From contig JAQBVH010000227.1 of assembly GCA_027623615.1 (NCBI GenBank), forward strand, positions 1 to 6,050: a DNA stretch of 6,050 bases, read 5' to 3'. A model generated the notes under the pieces. That model was not told where the DNA came from, searched no databases, and saw only the letters and a list, made by a program, of their open reading frames with translations. The DNA is from Planctomycetota bacterium (GTDB lineage: Bacteria > Planctomycetota > UBA1135 > GCA-002686595). Below, piece by piece: positions 1-4,741 of this stretch. Made by a program: the position numbers and the translations under genes. Numbering within the stretch: position 1 is the first letter of the stretch; every line of letters starts with the position of its first letter.

Positions 1-322
1 CGCCCAGCGCCTCCGCGAGCGGCGGGAAGAAGCCGGGCAGGACGTGCGCGTCGTCGTTGAGCAGCAGCACGCGCTCGAAGCCCTCGAGCATGCGGATCGC
101 CCAGTTGCAGTTCTCGCCGAAGCCGCCGTTCTCCCGTCGGCGCAGGACGCGCACCTGGGGGAAAGCTGCCTCGACCTGGTCGGCGCTGTCGTCGGGGCTC
201 GCGTCATCGCTGACCACCACGACGATGCCGAGGGGCGTCAACTCCTCGAGCAGCGGCGGCAGGTGTTGGCGGAGGTTGTCCCAGGAGCAGTAGCTGGGGA
301 TGAGCGCGACGGTGGAGGCCAA
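1..322 (-). CDS. Family 2 glycosyltransferase, N-terminal part (cut by window edge)
   Basis: The minus strand from 322 to the window edge gives 107 codons of a GT-A fold glycosyltransferase, which would move a sugar from a nucleotide-sugar donor to an envelope glycan or lipid acceptor in the cytosol or at the inner membrane. Visible motifs are the first beta strand TVALIPSY (residues 4-11), the nucleotide-binding VSDDASPDDS (38-47), RENGGFGENCN (63-73), typical of rhamnosyltransferase-like GT2 enzymes, and LLLNDDA (87-93), which occupies the place of the DxD metal site. The C-terminal part, which would show acceptor class and any membrane segments, lies outside the window. I chose the TTG at 322 because it lies just before the first strand and no ATG or GTG occurs in frame after the upstream gene's stop. 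It has no well-placed ribosome binding site. It starts 31 nt after the upstream P460 lipoprotein gene, so it is probably cotranscribed. The family call is firm; the substrate and exact start are not. Confidence 0.85.
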   Translation of the reverse strand, partial: MASTVALIPSYCSWDNLRQHLPPLLEELTPLGIVVVVSDDASPDDSADQVEAAFPQVRVLRRRENGGFGENCNWAIRMLEGFERVLLLNDDAHVLPGFFPPLAEALG

Positions 323-353
323 GGGCGCAGTTGTACGGCACCCCGGCTCCTGG

Positions 354-1025
354 CTAAAGCGGTGGCAGGCCGAACTGCCGGTCCCGCGGCGCTTCCTCGT
401 GGCACTCGATGCAGGAGGCGATCGCGCCCGCGGCGGTCACCGCTCCCTGCGTGTCGAGCGTGGCGTAGACCCACCCCTGATCCGTGTCCGGCGTGCTGGC
501 CGCGAACTTCATCATCAGGAACAGGGGCCCGCGCGCCCCCGCCTTGAACTCACGCCCCGCGTCGTCCCGCGCGTAGGGCATCCAATGGTCGTCGGTCAGC
601 TCCTCCTGAGCCTCGAACGAGAGGAACGGGAAGCTCTTCGGGAGGGTGCCCGCGGGGAGCTGTTCGGGGTGGAACGACTCCTTGACGAGGACCTGGCCGA
701 TGGGCGCCTCCTCCAGGGTCTCGTCCGCGTAGGCCGCCGGGTCCTTGGCGTAGAGCGAATAGAGCTTGCGTCCATGGGTGGACGCGTCGCGGCTCGCGCT
801 CAGGCGCGCGTGGTCGGTCGGTGGCATCCAACAACGCTCCGGCGACCAGCGCGCGGCCTCGTCGAAACGACCCCACTGGGTGTAGTGCCCGCGCGAGTCT
901 TGGGCGGCTGCGATCCAGGCAGGATCCGCACCGTGCAAGGCCTCCGGCTCACGGTAGTCGAGATCTCGATCGTCCGGTTTCGAAGCGCAGGCGAAGAGGA
1001 AGGGCAGCAGGAGGAAGAACTTCAT
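354..1025 (-). CDS. Single-module cytochrome P460-like c-type haem lipoprotein
   Basis: A 223-residue lipoprotein. A short hydrophobic leader ends in a lipobox L10-F11-A12-C13, so the mature protein should be anchored by a lipidated Cys13 facing the periplasm. The body resembles the cytochrome P460 family: HGRKLYSLYAKD (84-95), VLVKESFH (112-119), RGPLFLMMKFA (165-175), DQGWVYAT (182-189) and a C-terminal haem c site CIECH (205-209) followed by DRQFGL (215-220). From memory of Nitrosomonas europaea cytochrome P460, the haem-crosslinking lysine sits in a VMVKE motif, so Lys115 is the candidate equivalent. Cys65 (in CWMPP) is an additional cysteine shared with both modules of the upstream gene. 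Characterised P460 proteins oxidise hydroxylamine or bind NO; that this one does so is inference. The ATG lies 4 nt after the upstream stop with no clear Shine-Dalgarno sequence, suggesting translational reinitiation. Residues 32-223 are about 68% identical to the second module of the neighbour. Confidence 0.88.
   Translation of the reverse strand: MKFFLLLPFLFACASKPDDRDLDYREPEALHGADPAWIAAAQDSRGHYTQWGRFDEAARWSPERCWMPPTDHARLSASRDASTHGRKLYSLYAKDPAAYADETLEEAPIGQVLVKESFHPEQLPAGTLPKSFPFLSFEAQEELTDDHWMPYARDDAGREFKAGARGPLFLMMKFAASTPDTDQGWVYATLDTQGAVTAAGAIASCIECHEEAPRDRQFGLPPL
357..929. repeat. Long direct repeat, copy A (third P460 module)
   Basis: This stretch is the partner of 1036-1608 at a constant offset of 679 bases. 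The encoded proteins align without a single gap over about 192 residues with roughly 130 identities (hand count). At the DNA level there are long identical blocks, for example 676-700 against 1355-1379 (25 of 25 bases). It represents a tandem duplication of a P460 module, not a mobile element: no terminal repeats or transposase are seen. Confidence 0.85.
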
Positions 1026-1029
1026 GGCG

Positions 1030-2295
1030 CTACTCGAGAGGCGGGAGCCCGAACTGGCGATCCCGCGGCGCGTCCTGGTGGCACGCGATGCACGAGGCGA
1101 TCGCGCCCGCCGACGAGATGACGCCGTCGGCGTCGATGGTCGCGTAGACCCAGCCCTGGTCCGTGTGCGGGGTGTCGGGTGCGAACTTCATCATCAGGAA
1201 GAGCGGCCCTCTGTCCCCCGTCCGGAACTCACGTCCTGCGGCGTCGCGCACGTAGGGGACCCAATCATCCTCGGCCAGCCGGTCGACGTCCTCGCTGGTC
1301 AGGAGCGGGAAGCCCTTCGGCAGCGTGCCGTCGGGAACCGGCTCGGCGTGGAAGGACTCCTTGACGAGGACCTGGCCGACGGGAGCCTCCTCGAGGGTCT
1401 CGTCGGCGTACGCCTGCCGGTCCTTCGCGTAGAGCGAGTAGATCTTGCGCCCGTGGGTCGCCTCGTCGCGGCTCGCGCTCATGCGCGCCCGATTCGGCGG
1501 CGGTCTGCGGCACAGCGCCGGCGCCCAGCGGGCCGAGTCGTCGAAGCGACGCCAGGTGGGGTACTGCCAGCGCGACTGCCGCGCGAGGCTCATCCACGCG
1601 CGGTCGGCGCCGTTCTGCATGAGGGCCACCTCCGCCAGGGGCAGGTCCTGCCAGAGAACGTCGGGCAGACCGAACTGGCGGTCGGTGGTGCTGTCGCGCT
1701 GGTGGCAGCGCATGCAGGATTCGATGAGTCCGGCGCTGGTGAGTTCTCCCTCGGGGGTGGCGGTGCCGTAGATCCAGCCCTCGTCGGTGCCCTCGGTCTC
1801 GGGGTCGAGCTTGGCCATCACGAACAGGGGTCCGCGTTCGCCCGAGCTCCAGACCTGGCCGTCGAACACGGCGTAGGGGTGGGCGACCAGCCCACCGCGC
1901 GGCACATCGCTGGGTAGGTCCTCGGCCGCGACCTCGACCGGGTGGAAGCTCTCCTTGACGAGGACCTGCCCGACGGGCGCGTCCTCGCCATCGGGCCGCA
2001 GCCACTCGTAGGCCTTGGCGTCCTTGACCCGGAGTCGGTAGAGCTTCTGGCGGTGGTCTCCCGTGGAGGCCGCGCTCTGGCGCAGGACCGGCGGCGGCGG
2101 CATGTCGCAGTCGAACAGGGCGAGGCGCGTCAGCGAGTCGGCGAGGGCCATCTCCTCCCAGCTCTCCATCGCCTCGAGCAAGCGCGCAGCAGCGATGGGG
2201 TCGATGTCCGCGGGCTCGGGCTCCGTCACGTTCCGGTCGTCCGGTTCGGAAGCGCAGGCGGCCAGGAGGGGCAGCAGCAGGGCGAGGTTCTTCAT
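1030..2295 (-). CDS. Two-module cytochrome P460-like dihaem c-type lipoprotein
   Basis: A 421-residue lipoprotein with lipobox L11-A12-A13-C14 and two P460-like modules in tandem, each with one haem c site. Module 1 (about 35-213) has Cys63 (CDMPP), HRQKLYRLRVKD (81-92), VLVKESFH with Lys114, RGPLFVMAK (154-162), CMRCH (194-198) and DRQFGLP (205-211). Module 2 (about 225-420) has Cys262 (CRRPP), HGRKIYSLYAKD (281-292), VLVKESFH with Lys312, RGPLFLMMK (362-370), CIACH (402-406) and DRQFGLP. P460 proteins I know are single-domain, roughly half this size, so this is an internal duplication or fusion. The leader resembles that of the downstream single-module protein (both contain ACAS-PDDR), which supports the ATG at 2295. 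However, that ATG has no Shine-Dalgarno sequence, while an in-frame TTG at 2403 has an excellent one and would add 36 arginine-rich residues. It should be a periplasm-facing electron-transfer or NO/hydroxylamine-reacting protein, by inference only. Confidence 0.87.
   Translation of the reverse strand: MKNLALLLPLLAACASEPDDRNVTEPEPADIDPIAAARLLEAMESWEEMALADSLTRLALFDCDMPPPPVLRQSAASTGDHRQKLYRLRVKDAKAYEWLRPDGEDAPVGQVLVKESFHPVEVAAEDLPSDVPRGGLVAHPYAVFDGQVWSSGERGPLFVMAKLDPETEGTDEGWIYGTATPEGELTSAGLIESCMRCHQRDSTTDRQFGLPDVLWQDLPLAEVALMQNGADRAWMSLARQSRWQYPTWRRFDDSARWAPALCRRPPPNRARMSASRDEATHGRKIYSLYAKDRQAYADETLEEAPVGQVLVKESFHAEPVPDGTLPKGFPLLTSEDVDRLAEDDWVPYVRDAAGREFRTGDRGPLFLMMKFAPDTPHTDQGWVYATIDADGVISSAGAIASCIACHQDAPRDRQFGLPPLE
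1036..1608. repeat. Long direct repeat, copy B (second P460 module)
   Basis: Partner of 357-929 with a fixed offset of 679 bases. It codes for residues 230-420 of the two-module protein. The first module (about 1650-2200) is a more distant third copy: it keeps the same motifs, including a shared 16-base block around the VLVKE codons, but differs in the loops between them. Confidence 0.85.
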
Positions 2296-2356
2296 GGGCG
2301 ACGCAGACTGTGCAAGCGGCGGGCCAGGCCTCGGAGAGAGCCGTACTCGCCGTCGC

Positions 2357-2374
2357 CGTATCCCGGAGGATACG
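2357..2374. repeat. 18-base inverted repeat upstream of the P460 cluster
   Basis: Minus strand CGTATCCTCCGGGATACG: perfect 7-base arms around a 4-base centre, ending about 61 bases before the P460 ATG. It could be an operator half-site pair or a 5'-leader hairpin. The TATCCT inside it is a weak -10 match without a matching -35. A second, smaller inverted repeat (CCGCG-atcc-CGCGG) lies at 2387-2400. Short palindromes also arise by chance in GC-rich DNA. Confidence 0.4.
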
Positions 2375-2400
2375 CGCTCGTGCGCTCCGCGATCCCGCGG

Positions 2401-2417
2401 CAAGGAATCGACCTCCT
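2401..2417 (-). promoter_or_regulatory. Strong Shine-Dalgarno sequence and in-frame TTG, alternative start for the two-module gene
   Basis: On the minus strand an AGGAGG (2412-2417) is followed after 8 nt by TTG (2401-2403) in the same frame as the P460 lipoprotein, 36 codons before the chosen ATG. The spacing is ideal, whereas the ATG at 2295 has none. I still favour the ATG, because the lipoprotein leader begins there and the paralogous gene begins the same way. Confidence 0.3.
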
Positions 2418-2493
2418 CCTCGTCGAAACAGCAGGCGCTGGCTGATCCCGCAACTCGAACCCTCGGTGCGCCTACGAGGGGACCAGCGACGAC

Positions 2494-2512
2494 GGACCGC
2501 TGGGCCCGGTCC
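2494..2512 (-). terminator. Possible hairpin after metF
   Basis: GGACCG and CGGTCC form a perfect 6-bp GC stem with a 7-nt loop, about 80 nt beyond the metF stop. No T-rich run follows on the minus strand, so intrinsic termination is doubtful. It may be chance or a 3'-end stabilising structure. Confidence 0.25.
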
Positions 2513-2592
2513 AGGAGTGGAGCCCCTCTGCGCCAAGGGTGCAGACTCCGGGCTGCCGCACCATCAGGTACGGCGTCAGACAACACCTACGC

Positions 2593-3468
2593 CTACGCCA
2601 GCTGCCGGATCGCTGCCAGGATCGAGCGCGTCGCGTGGCTCTTGTTCAGCGTGTAGAAGTGCAGGCCCGGGACGCCTGCCTCGAGCAGCTCGCGGCACTG
2701 GGTGATCGCGTGCTCGACGCCGGTCGCCATCACCGCGCCGGGGTCGTCCTGGACGTCGCGTAGACGCTCGTGGAGGTGCTCGGGGATCGTCGCGCCGCAC
2801 ATCTTGGTGAAGCGCTCGATCTGGGCGACGTTCGTGATCGGCATGATGCCCGGCACGATCGGGATCGTGACGCCCGCCGCCTTCGCGACCGCGGTGAACT
2901 CGAGGAACTGGCGCGTGTCGAAGAACAGCTGCGAGACGAGGAAGCCCGCGCCCAGGTCCTGCTTGACCTTCGTCCAGTGCAGGTCGTCCGCTGCGTCGGT
3001 GGCCTCGGGGTGCACCTCGGGATAACAGGCCGCGCCGATCGAGAGCTCCTCACCGAAGCGCTCGCGCAGGAAGCCGATCAGGTCGGTCGCGTTGGGGAAC
3101 TCATCGGCCAGCGGCTCGGAGTCGCCCTCCTTGGGACGATCGCCGCGCAGCGCGAGCACGTTGGTGACGCCGGCCTCGGCCAGCTTCTCGACGTTGGCGA
3201 CGATGTCCTCCCCGGTCGCGGCGATGCAGGTCTGGTGCGCCATCGCCGTCGTGCCCAGCTCGTTCTGGATGCGCGTCACGACCTCGTGCGTCCGGTCGCG
3301 GGTCGAGCCGCCGGCGCCGTAGGTGACCGAGACGAAGTCCGGCTCGACCGCCGTGCGCAGGTCGGCGACGGTGCGCATGAGCTTCTCCGCCCCCTCGTCC
3401 GTCTTGGGGGGGAAGAACTCGAAGCTGAAGACCGGGCTGCTGCGGTCGTAGAGGCGATCGATCCTCAC
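2593..3468 (-). CDS. metF: 5,10-methylenetetrahydrofolate reductase
   Basis: A 291-residue cytosolic FAD enzyme that reduces 5,10-methylene-THF to 5-methyl-THF with NADH, supplying the methyl group for methionine synthase. It has the full bacterial MetF length (about 290-300). Family motifs run in order: FSFEFFPPKT (14-23), with Glu17 at the position of the E. coli catalytic Glu28; SVTYGAGGSTRDRT (47-60); HQTC (78-81); LALRGDRP (105-112), with Asp110 matching the flavin-tuning Asp120; ACYPEVHPEA (147-156); KQDLGAGFLVSQLFFD (169-184); PGIMPI (206-211) and GLHFYTLN (268-275). The GTG at 3468 is chosen because GGAG sits 5 nt upstream and the protein then begins just before FSFEFFPP. A start further upstream would run through the thioesterase gene. 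It overlaps the thioesterase stop by 4 nt (GTGA), implying translational coupling. No cobalamin or SAM riboswitch is visible in front of the operon. Confidence 0.97.
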   Translation of the reverse strand: MRIDRLYDRSSPVFSFEFFPPKTDEGAEKLMRTVADLRTAVEPDFVSVTYGAGGSTRDRTHEVVTRIQNELGTTAMAHQTCIAATGEDIVANVEKLAEAGVTNVLALRGDRPKEGDSEPLADEFPNATDLIGFLRERFGEELSIGAACYPEVHPEATDAADDLHWTKVKQDLGAGFLVSQLFFDTRQFLEFTAVAKAAGVTIPIVPGIMPITNVAQIERFTKMCGATIPEHLHERLRDVQDDPGAVMATGVEHAITQCRELLEAGVPGLHFYTLNKSHATRSILAAIRQLA

Positions 3469-3884
3469 GTTGTCTCCAAGATATCTTCGAAGCGTTCGCG
3501 GTACTGGGGGGGGATCTCGATGGGCTCCATCCGCTCCAGGTTCACGCAGGAAGTGACCTGGCGGGCGTCCACACAGACCCGATCGGCCAACCGGAACACG
3601 TACCTGAGGCCCAGGGAGGAACGTCCCAGCTTGAAGCACGTGACGCTGACCACGGGCCGGTCTCCGAAGCGCATGGGCGATCGGAAGTCGACCTCGGAGT
3701 GGACCAGCGGGAAGCCGATCTTGCGCTCGAGCAGGAGGTGGTAGTAGCGCTGCCCGACGTGCTTCTCCCACAGCTCCTCGAAGACGTCGTGCAGGTAGTC
3801 GTAGATGCGCGGGAAGTAGACGATCCCCGCCGGGTCCACGTGGCCGAAGCGCACCTGCAGCACCGTGTTGTAGCTCTGGCTCAC
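3465..3884 (-). CDS. Hotdog-fold acyl-CoA thioesterase (YbgC/4HBT type)
   Basis: A 139-residue cytosolic protein of the 4-hydroxybenzoyl-CoA thioesterase superfamily, which hydrolyses acyl-CoA thioesters as dimers or tetramers of hotdog subunits. The signature is RFGHVDPAGIVYFPRIYDYL (12-31), with Asp17 in the place of the catalytic aspartate of the YbgC/4HBT group, followed by the second half GFPLVHSEVDFRSPMRFGD (57-75) and the strand VNLERMEPIEIPPQYRERF (114-132). Length is normal for the family (about 130-145). The GTG start at 3884 overlaps the creatininase stop (GTGA) and has GGAG 8 nt upstream. A longer reading frame on the same strand exists but is an out-of-frame shadow of the creatininase gene. 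Substrate cannot be deduced: aromatic, short-chain or acyl carrier substrates are all possible. No tol-pal genes are adjacent, so I do not name it ybgC. Confidence 0.92.
   Translation of the reverse strand: MSQSYNTVLQVRFGHVDPAGIVYFPRIYDYLHDVFEELWEKHVGQRYYHLLLERKIGFPLVHSEVDFRSPMRFGDRPVVSVTCFKLGRSSLGLRYVFRLADRVCVDARQVTSCVNLERMEPIEIPPQYRERFEDILETT
3474..3477 (-). promoter_or_regulatory. Ribosome binding site fixing the metF GTG start
   Basis: GGAG on the minus strand, 5 nt before the GTG at 3468, inside the last codons of the thioesterase gene. It decides the start of metF, since the reading frame is open for another 100 codons upstream. Confidence 0.7.
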
Positions 3885-4642
3885 GCGAACAGCTCCGGCC
3901 AGGTCTCGCGCACGGTCTCGACCACCATCGTCGCCAGGCGCTCGATCAGCTCCTCGCCCTCTGCGGTCGAGGCGTCGGCCGGCGCACCGCAGTAGGCCTG
4001 GTCCGCGCCGCACTCCTGGAAGTTGCGCGCGCCTGCCTTGATCCGCTCGATGAGGCCGATCTGGACGTCGGGCAGCTCGCTGCGCACCGGACGCACCGCG
4101 TCGCCGTCGGCGGCGAGCACGATGCTCGATTCGTAGCGACCCGCGTGGCACTCGCCGCTGGCGAACTCGTCGCCCAGGGTCTGGGCCCAGCGCCGGCGCG
4201 TGTTGTCGGGGAAGACGACCGTGGCGGTCTCGTCGTCCTGGCCCTGGTGGTCGAGGGGCACGCCGCGCAGGACCTCGATGTGCGCCGGCTCGAGGTGTCC
4301 GTTCGAGAAGACGATGCGCCGCACGCCCTGGTCCTCGAGGCTGCCGATGATGTCCTCGAGGATCGCCCACAGGGTGCCGGGCCGCAGGCCGATGGTGCCC
4401 GCGAAGCCGTCGGTCCAGCGGGTCACGCCGTAGGGCACGGCGGGCAAGAGGACCGTGCGGATGCCGTACGCCTCGAGGCGCTCGGCGGCGCGGCGCGCCT
4501 GGGCCTCGGCGATCGTCACGTCCGTGTCGAGGGGCAGGTGCGGCCCGTGGGGCTCGGTGCTGCCGATCGGCACGAAGGCCACGACGTCGGGGCCGAAGAG
4601 CTCGGCGGCCTCGGGCCAGGTGTGCTTCGCCAGGTCGGACAT
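3881..4642 (-). CDS. Creatininase-family metal-dependent amidohydrolase
   Basis: A 253-residue cytosolic protein of the creatinine amidohydrolase family, binuclear Zn/Mn enzymes that open cyclic or formyl amides. Motifs: PIGSTEPHGPHLPLDTDV (25-42), FSNGHLEP (112-119) and CHAGRYESS (165-173). Metal ligands recalled for Pseudomonas creatininase (Glu34, His36, Asp45, His120, Glu122) all match here at a constant offset of four: Glu30, His32, Asp41, His116, Glu118. The active site therefore looks complete. The family also includes the mycofactocin peptidase MftE and FAPy deformylase-like ArfB, so creatinine itself need not be the substrate. No mycofactocin or flavin/deazaflavin synthesis genes are nearby. 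ATG 4642 is preferred over GTG 4669 because family members begin shortly before the TWPE motif (8-11 here). Neither start has a Shine-Dalgarno sequence. It is first in the operon with the thioesterase and metF. Confidence 0.92.
   Translation of the reverse strand: MSDLAKHTWPEAAELFGPDVVAFVPIGSTEPHGPHLPLDTDVTIAEAQARRAAERLEAYGIRTVLLPAVPYGVTRWTDGFAGTIGLRPGTLWAILEDIIGSLEDQGVRRIVFSNGHLEPAHIEVLRGVPLDHQGQDDETATVVFPDNTRRRWAQTLGDEFASGECHAGRYESSIVLAADGDAVRPVRSELPDVQIGLIERIKAGARNFQECGADQAYCGAPADASTAEGEELIERLATMVVETVRETWPELFA
3893..3896 (-). promoter_or_regulatory. Ribosome binding site for the thioesterase GTG start
   Basis: GGAG on the minus strand, 8 nt before the GTG at 3884, embedded in the final codons of the creatininase-family gene. 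It supports the overlapping start over any internal alternative. Confidence 0.6.
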
Positions 4643-4650
4643 GCCGAAGG

Positions 4651-4656
4651 ATTCTA
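4651..4656 (-). promoter_or_regulatory. Candidate -10 box for the creatininase-thioesterase-metF operon
   Basis: TAGAAT on the minus strand matches the sigma-70 -10 consensus at 5 of 6 positions and stands out in very GC-rich DNA. It ends 8 nt before the ATG at 4642, so transcription would begin at or within a few bases of the start codon, which fits the absence of a Shine-Dalgarno sequence. I see no good -35 at 16-18 nt spacing. Confidence 0.4.
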
Positions 4657-4673
4657 ACGCTCCGAACACGAGA

Positions 4674-4708
4674 GGACCGGCACCCCCCGAGCAGGAGGGT
4701 GCCGGTCC
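4674..4708 (-). terminator. Perfect 12-bp stem-loop between transcription units
   Basis: GGACCGGCACCC and GGGTGCCGGTCC form a perfect 12-bp stem with an 11-nt loop. It lies 33 bases beyond the stop of the exported-protein gene. No clear T-tract follows on the minus strand (TCTCGTGTTC), so it is either an unusual intrinsic terminator, a 3'-end protecting hairpin, or an operator for the operon that starts about 30 bases further on. Confidence 0.6.
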
Positions 4709-4713
4709 ACATG

Positions 4714-4739
4714 GATCCGTCCGCTGGGACGGTCGGATC
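4714..4739 (-). terminator. Second stem-loop directly after the exported-protein gene
   Basis: GATCCG pairs with CGGATC, continued by CCG/CGG after one T-T mismatch, with a small loop; an alternative GTCC/GGAC pairing also exists. It begins 2 bases after the TAG at 4742-4744. Together with the perfect stem at 4674-4708 it makes two stacked hairpins in under 70 bases. Confidence 0.4.
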
Positions 4740-4741
4740 GG

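Larger units (their letters stand above)
2296..2592. other. Intergenic region between metF and the P460 gene cluster
   Basis: About 297 bases separate the metF stop from the P460 start. The frame of the P460 gene stays open through it, but the translation is arginine- and proline-rich and unlike a conserved domain, so I read it as non-coding. It should hold the end of the metF transcript and the promoter of the P460 cluster. I see no sigma-70 promoter with both boxes. It contains several short GC-rich inverted repeats (2357-2374, 2387-2400, 2494-2512) and a purine-rich Shine-Dalgarno-like stretch (minus strand, 2412-2421). Confidence 0.6.

Noticed and set aside
2310..2705. Plus-strand open frames over the intergenic region and the metF end
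   Set aside because: They are arginine- and alanine-rich, show no domain, overlap the firm metF gene antisense, and reflect the scarcity of stops in GC-rich DNA.
2770..3744. Long plus-strand frame opposite metF and the thioesterase
   Set aside because: It is an antisense shadow: the minus strand carries complete MetF and thioesterase motifs, and the plus-strand product has only charged low-complexity sequence.
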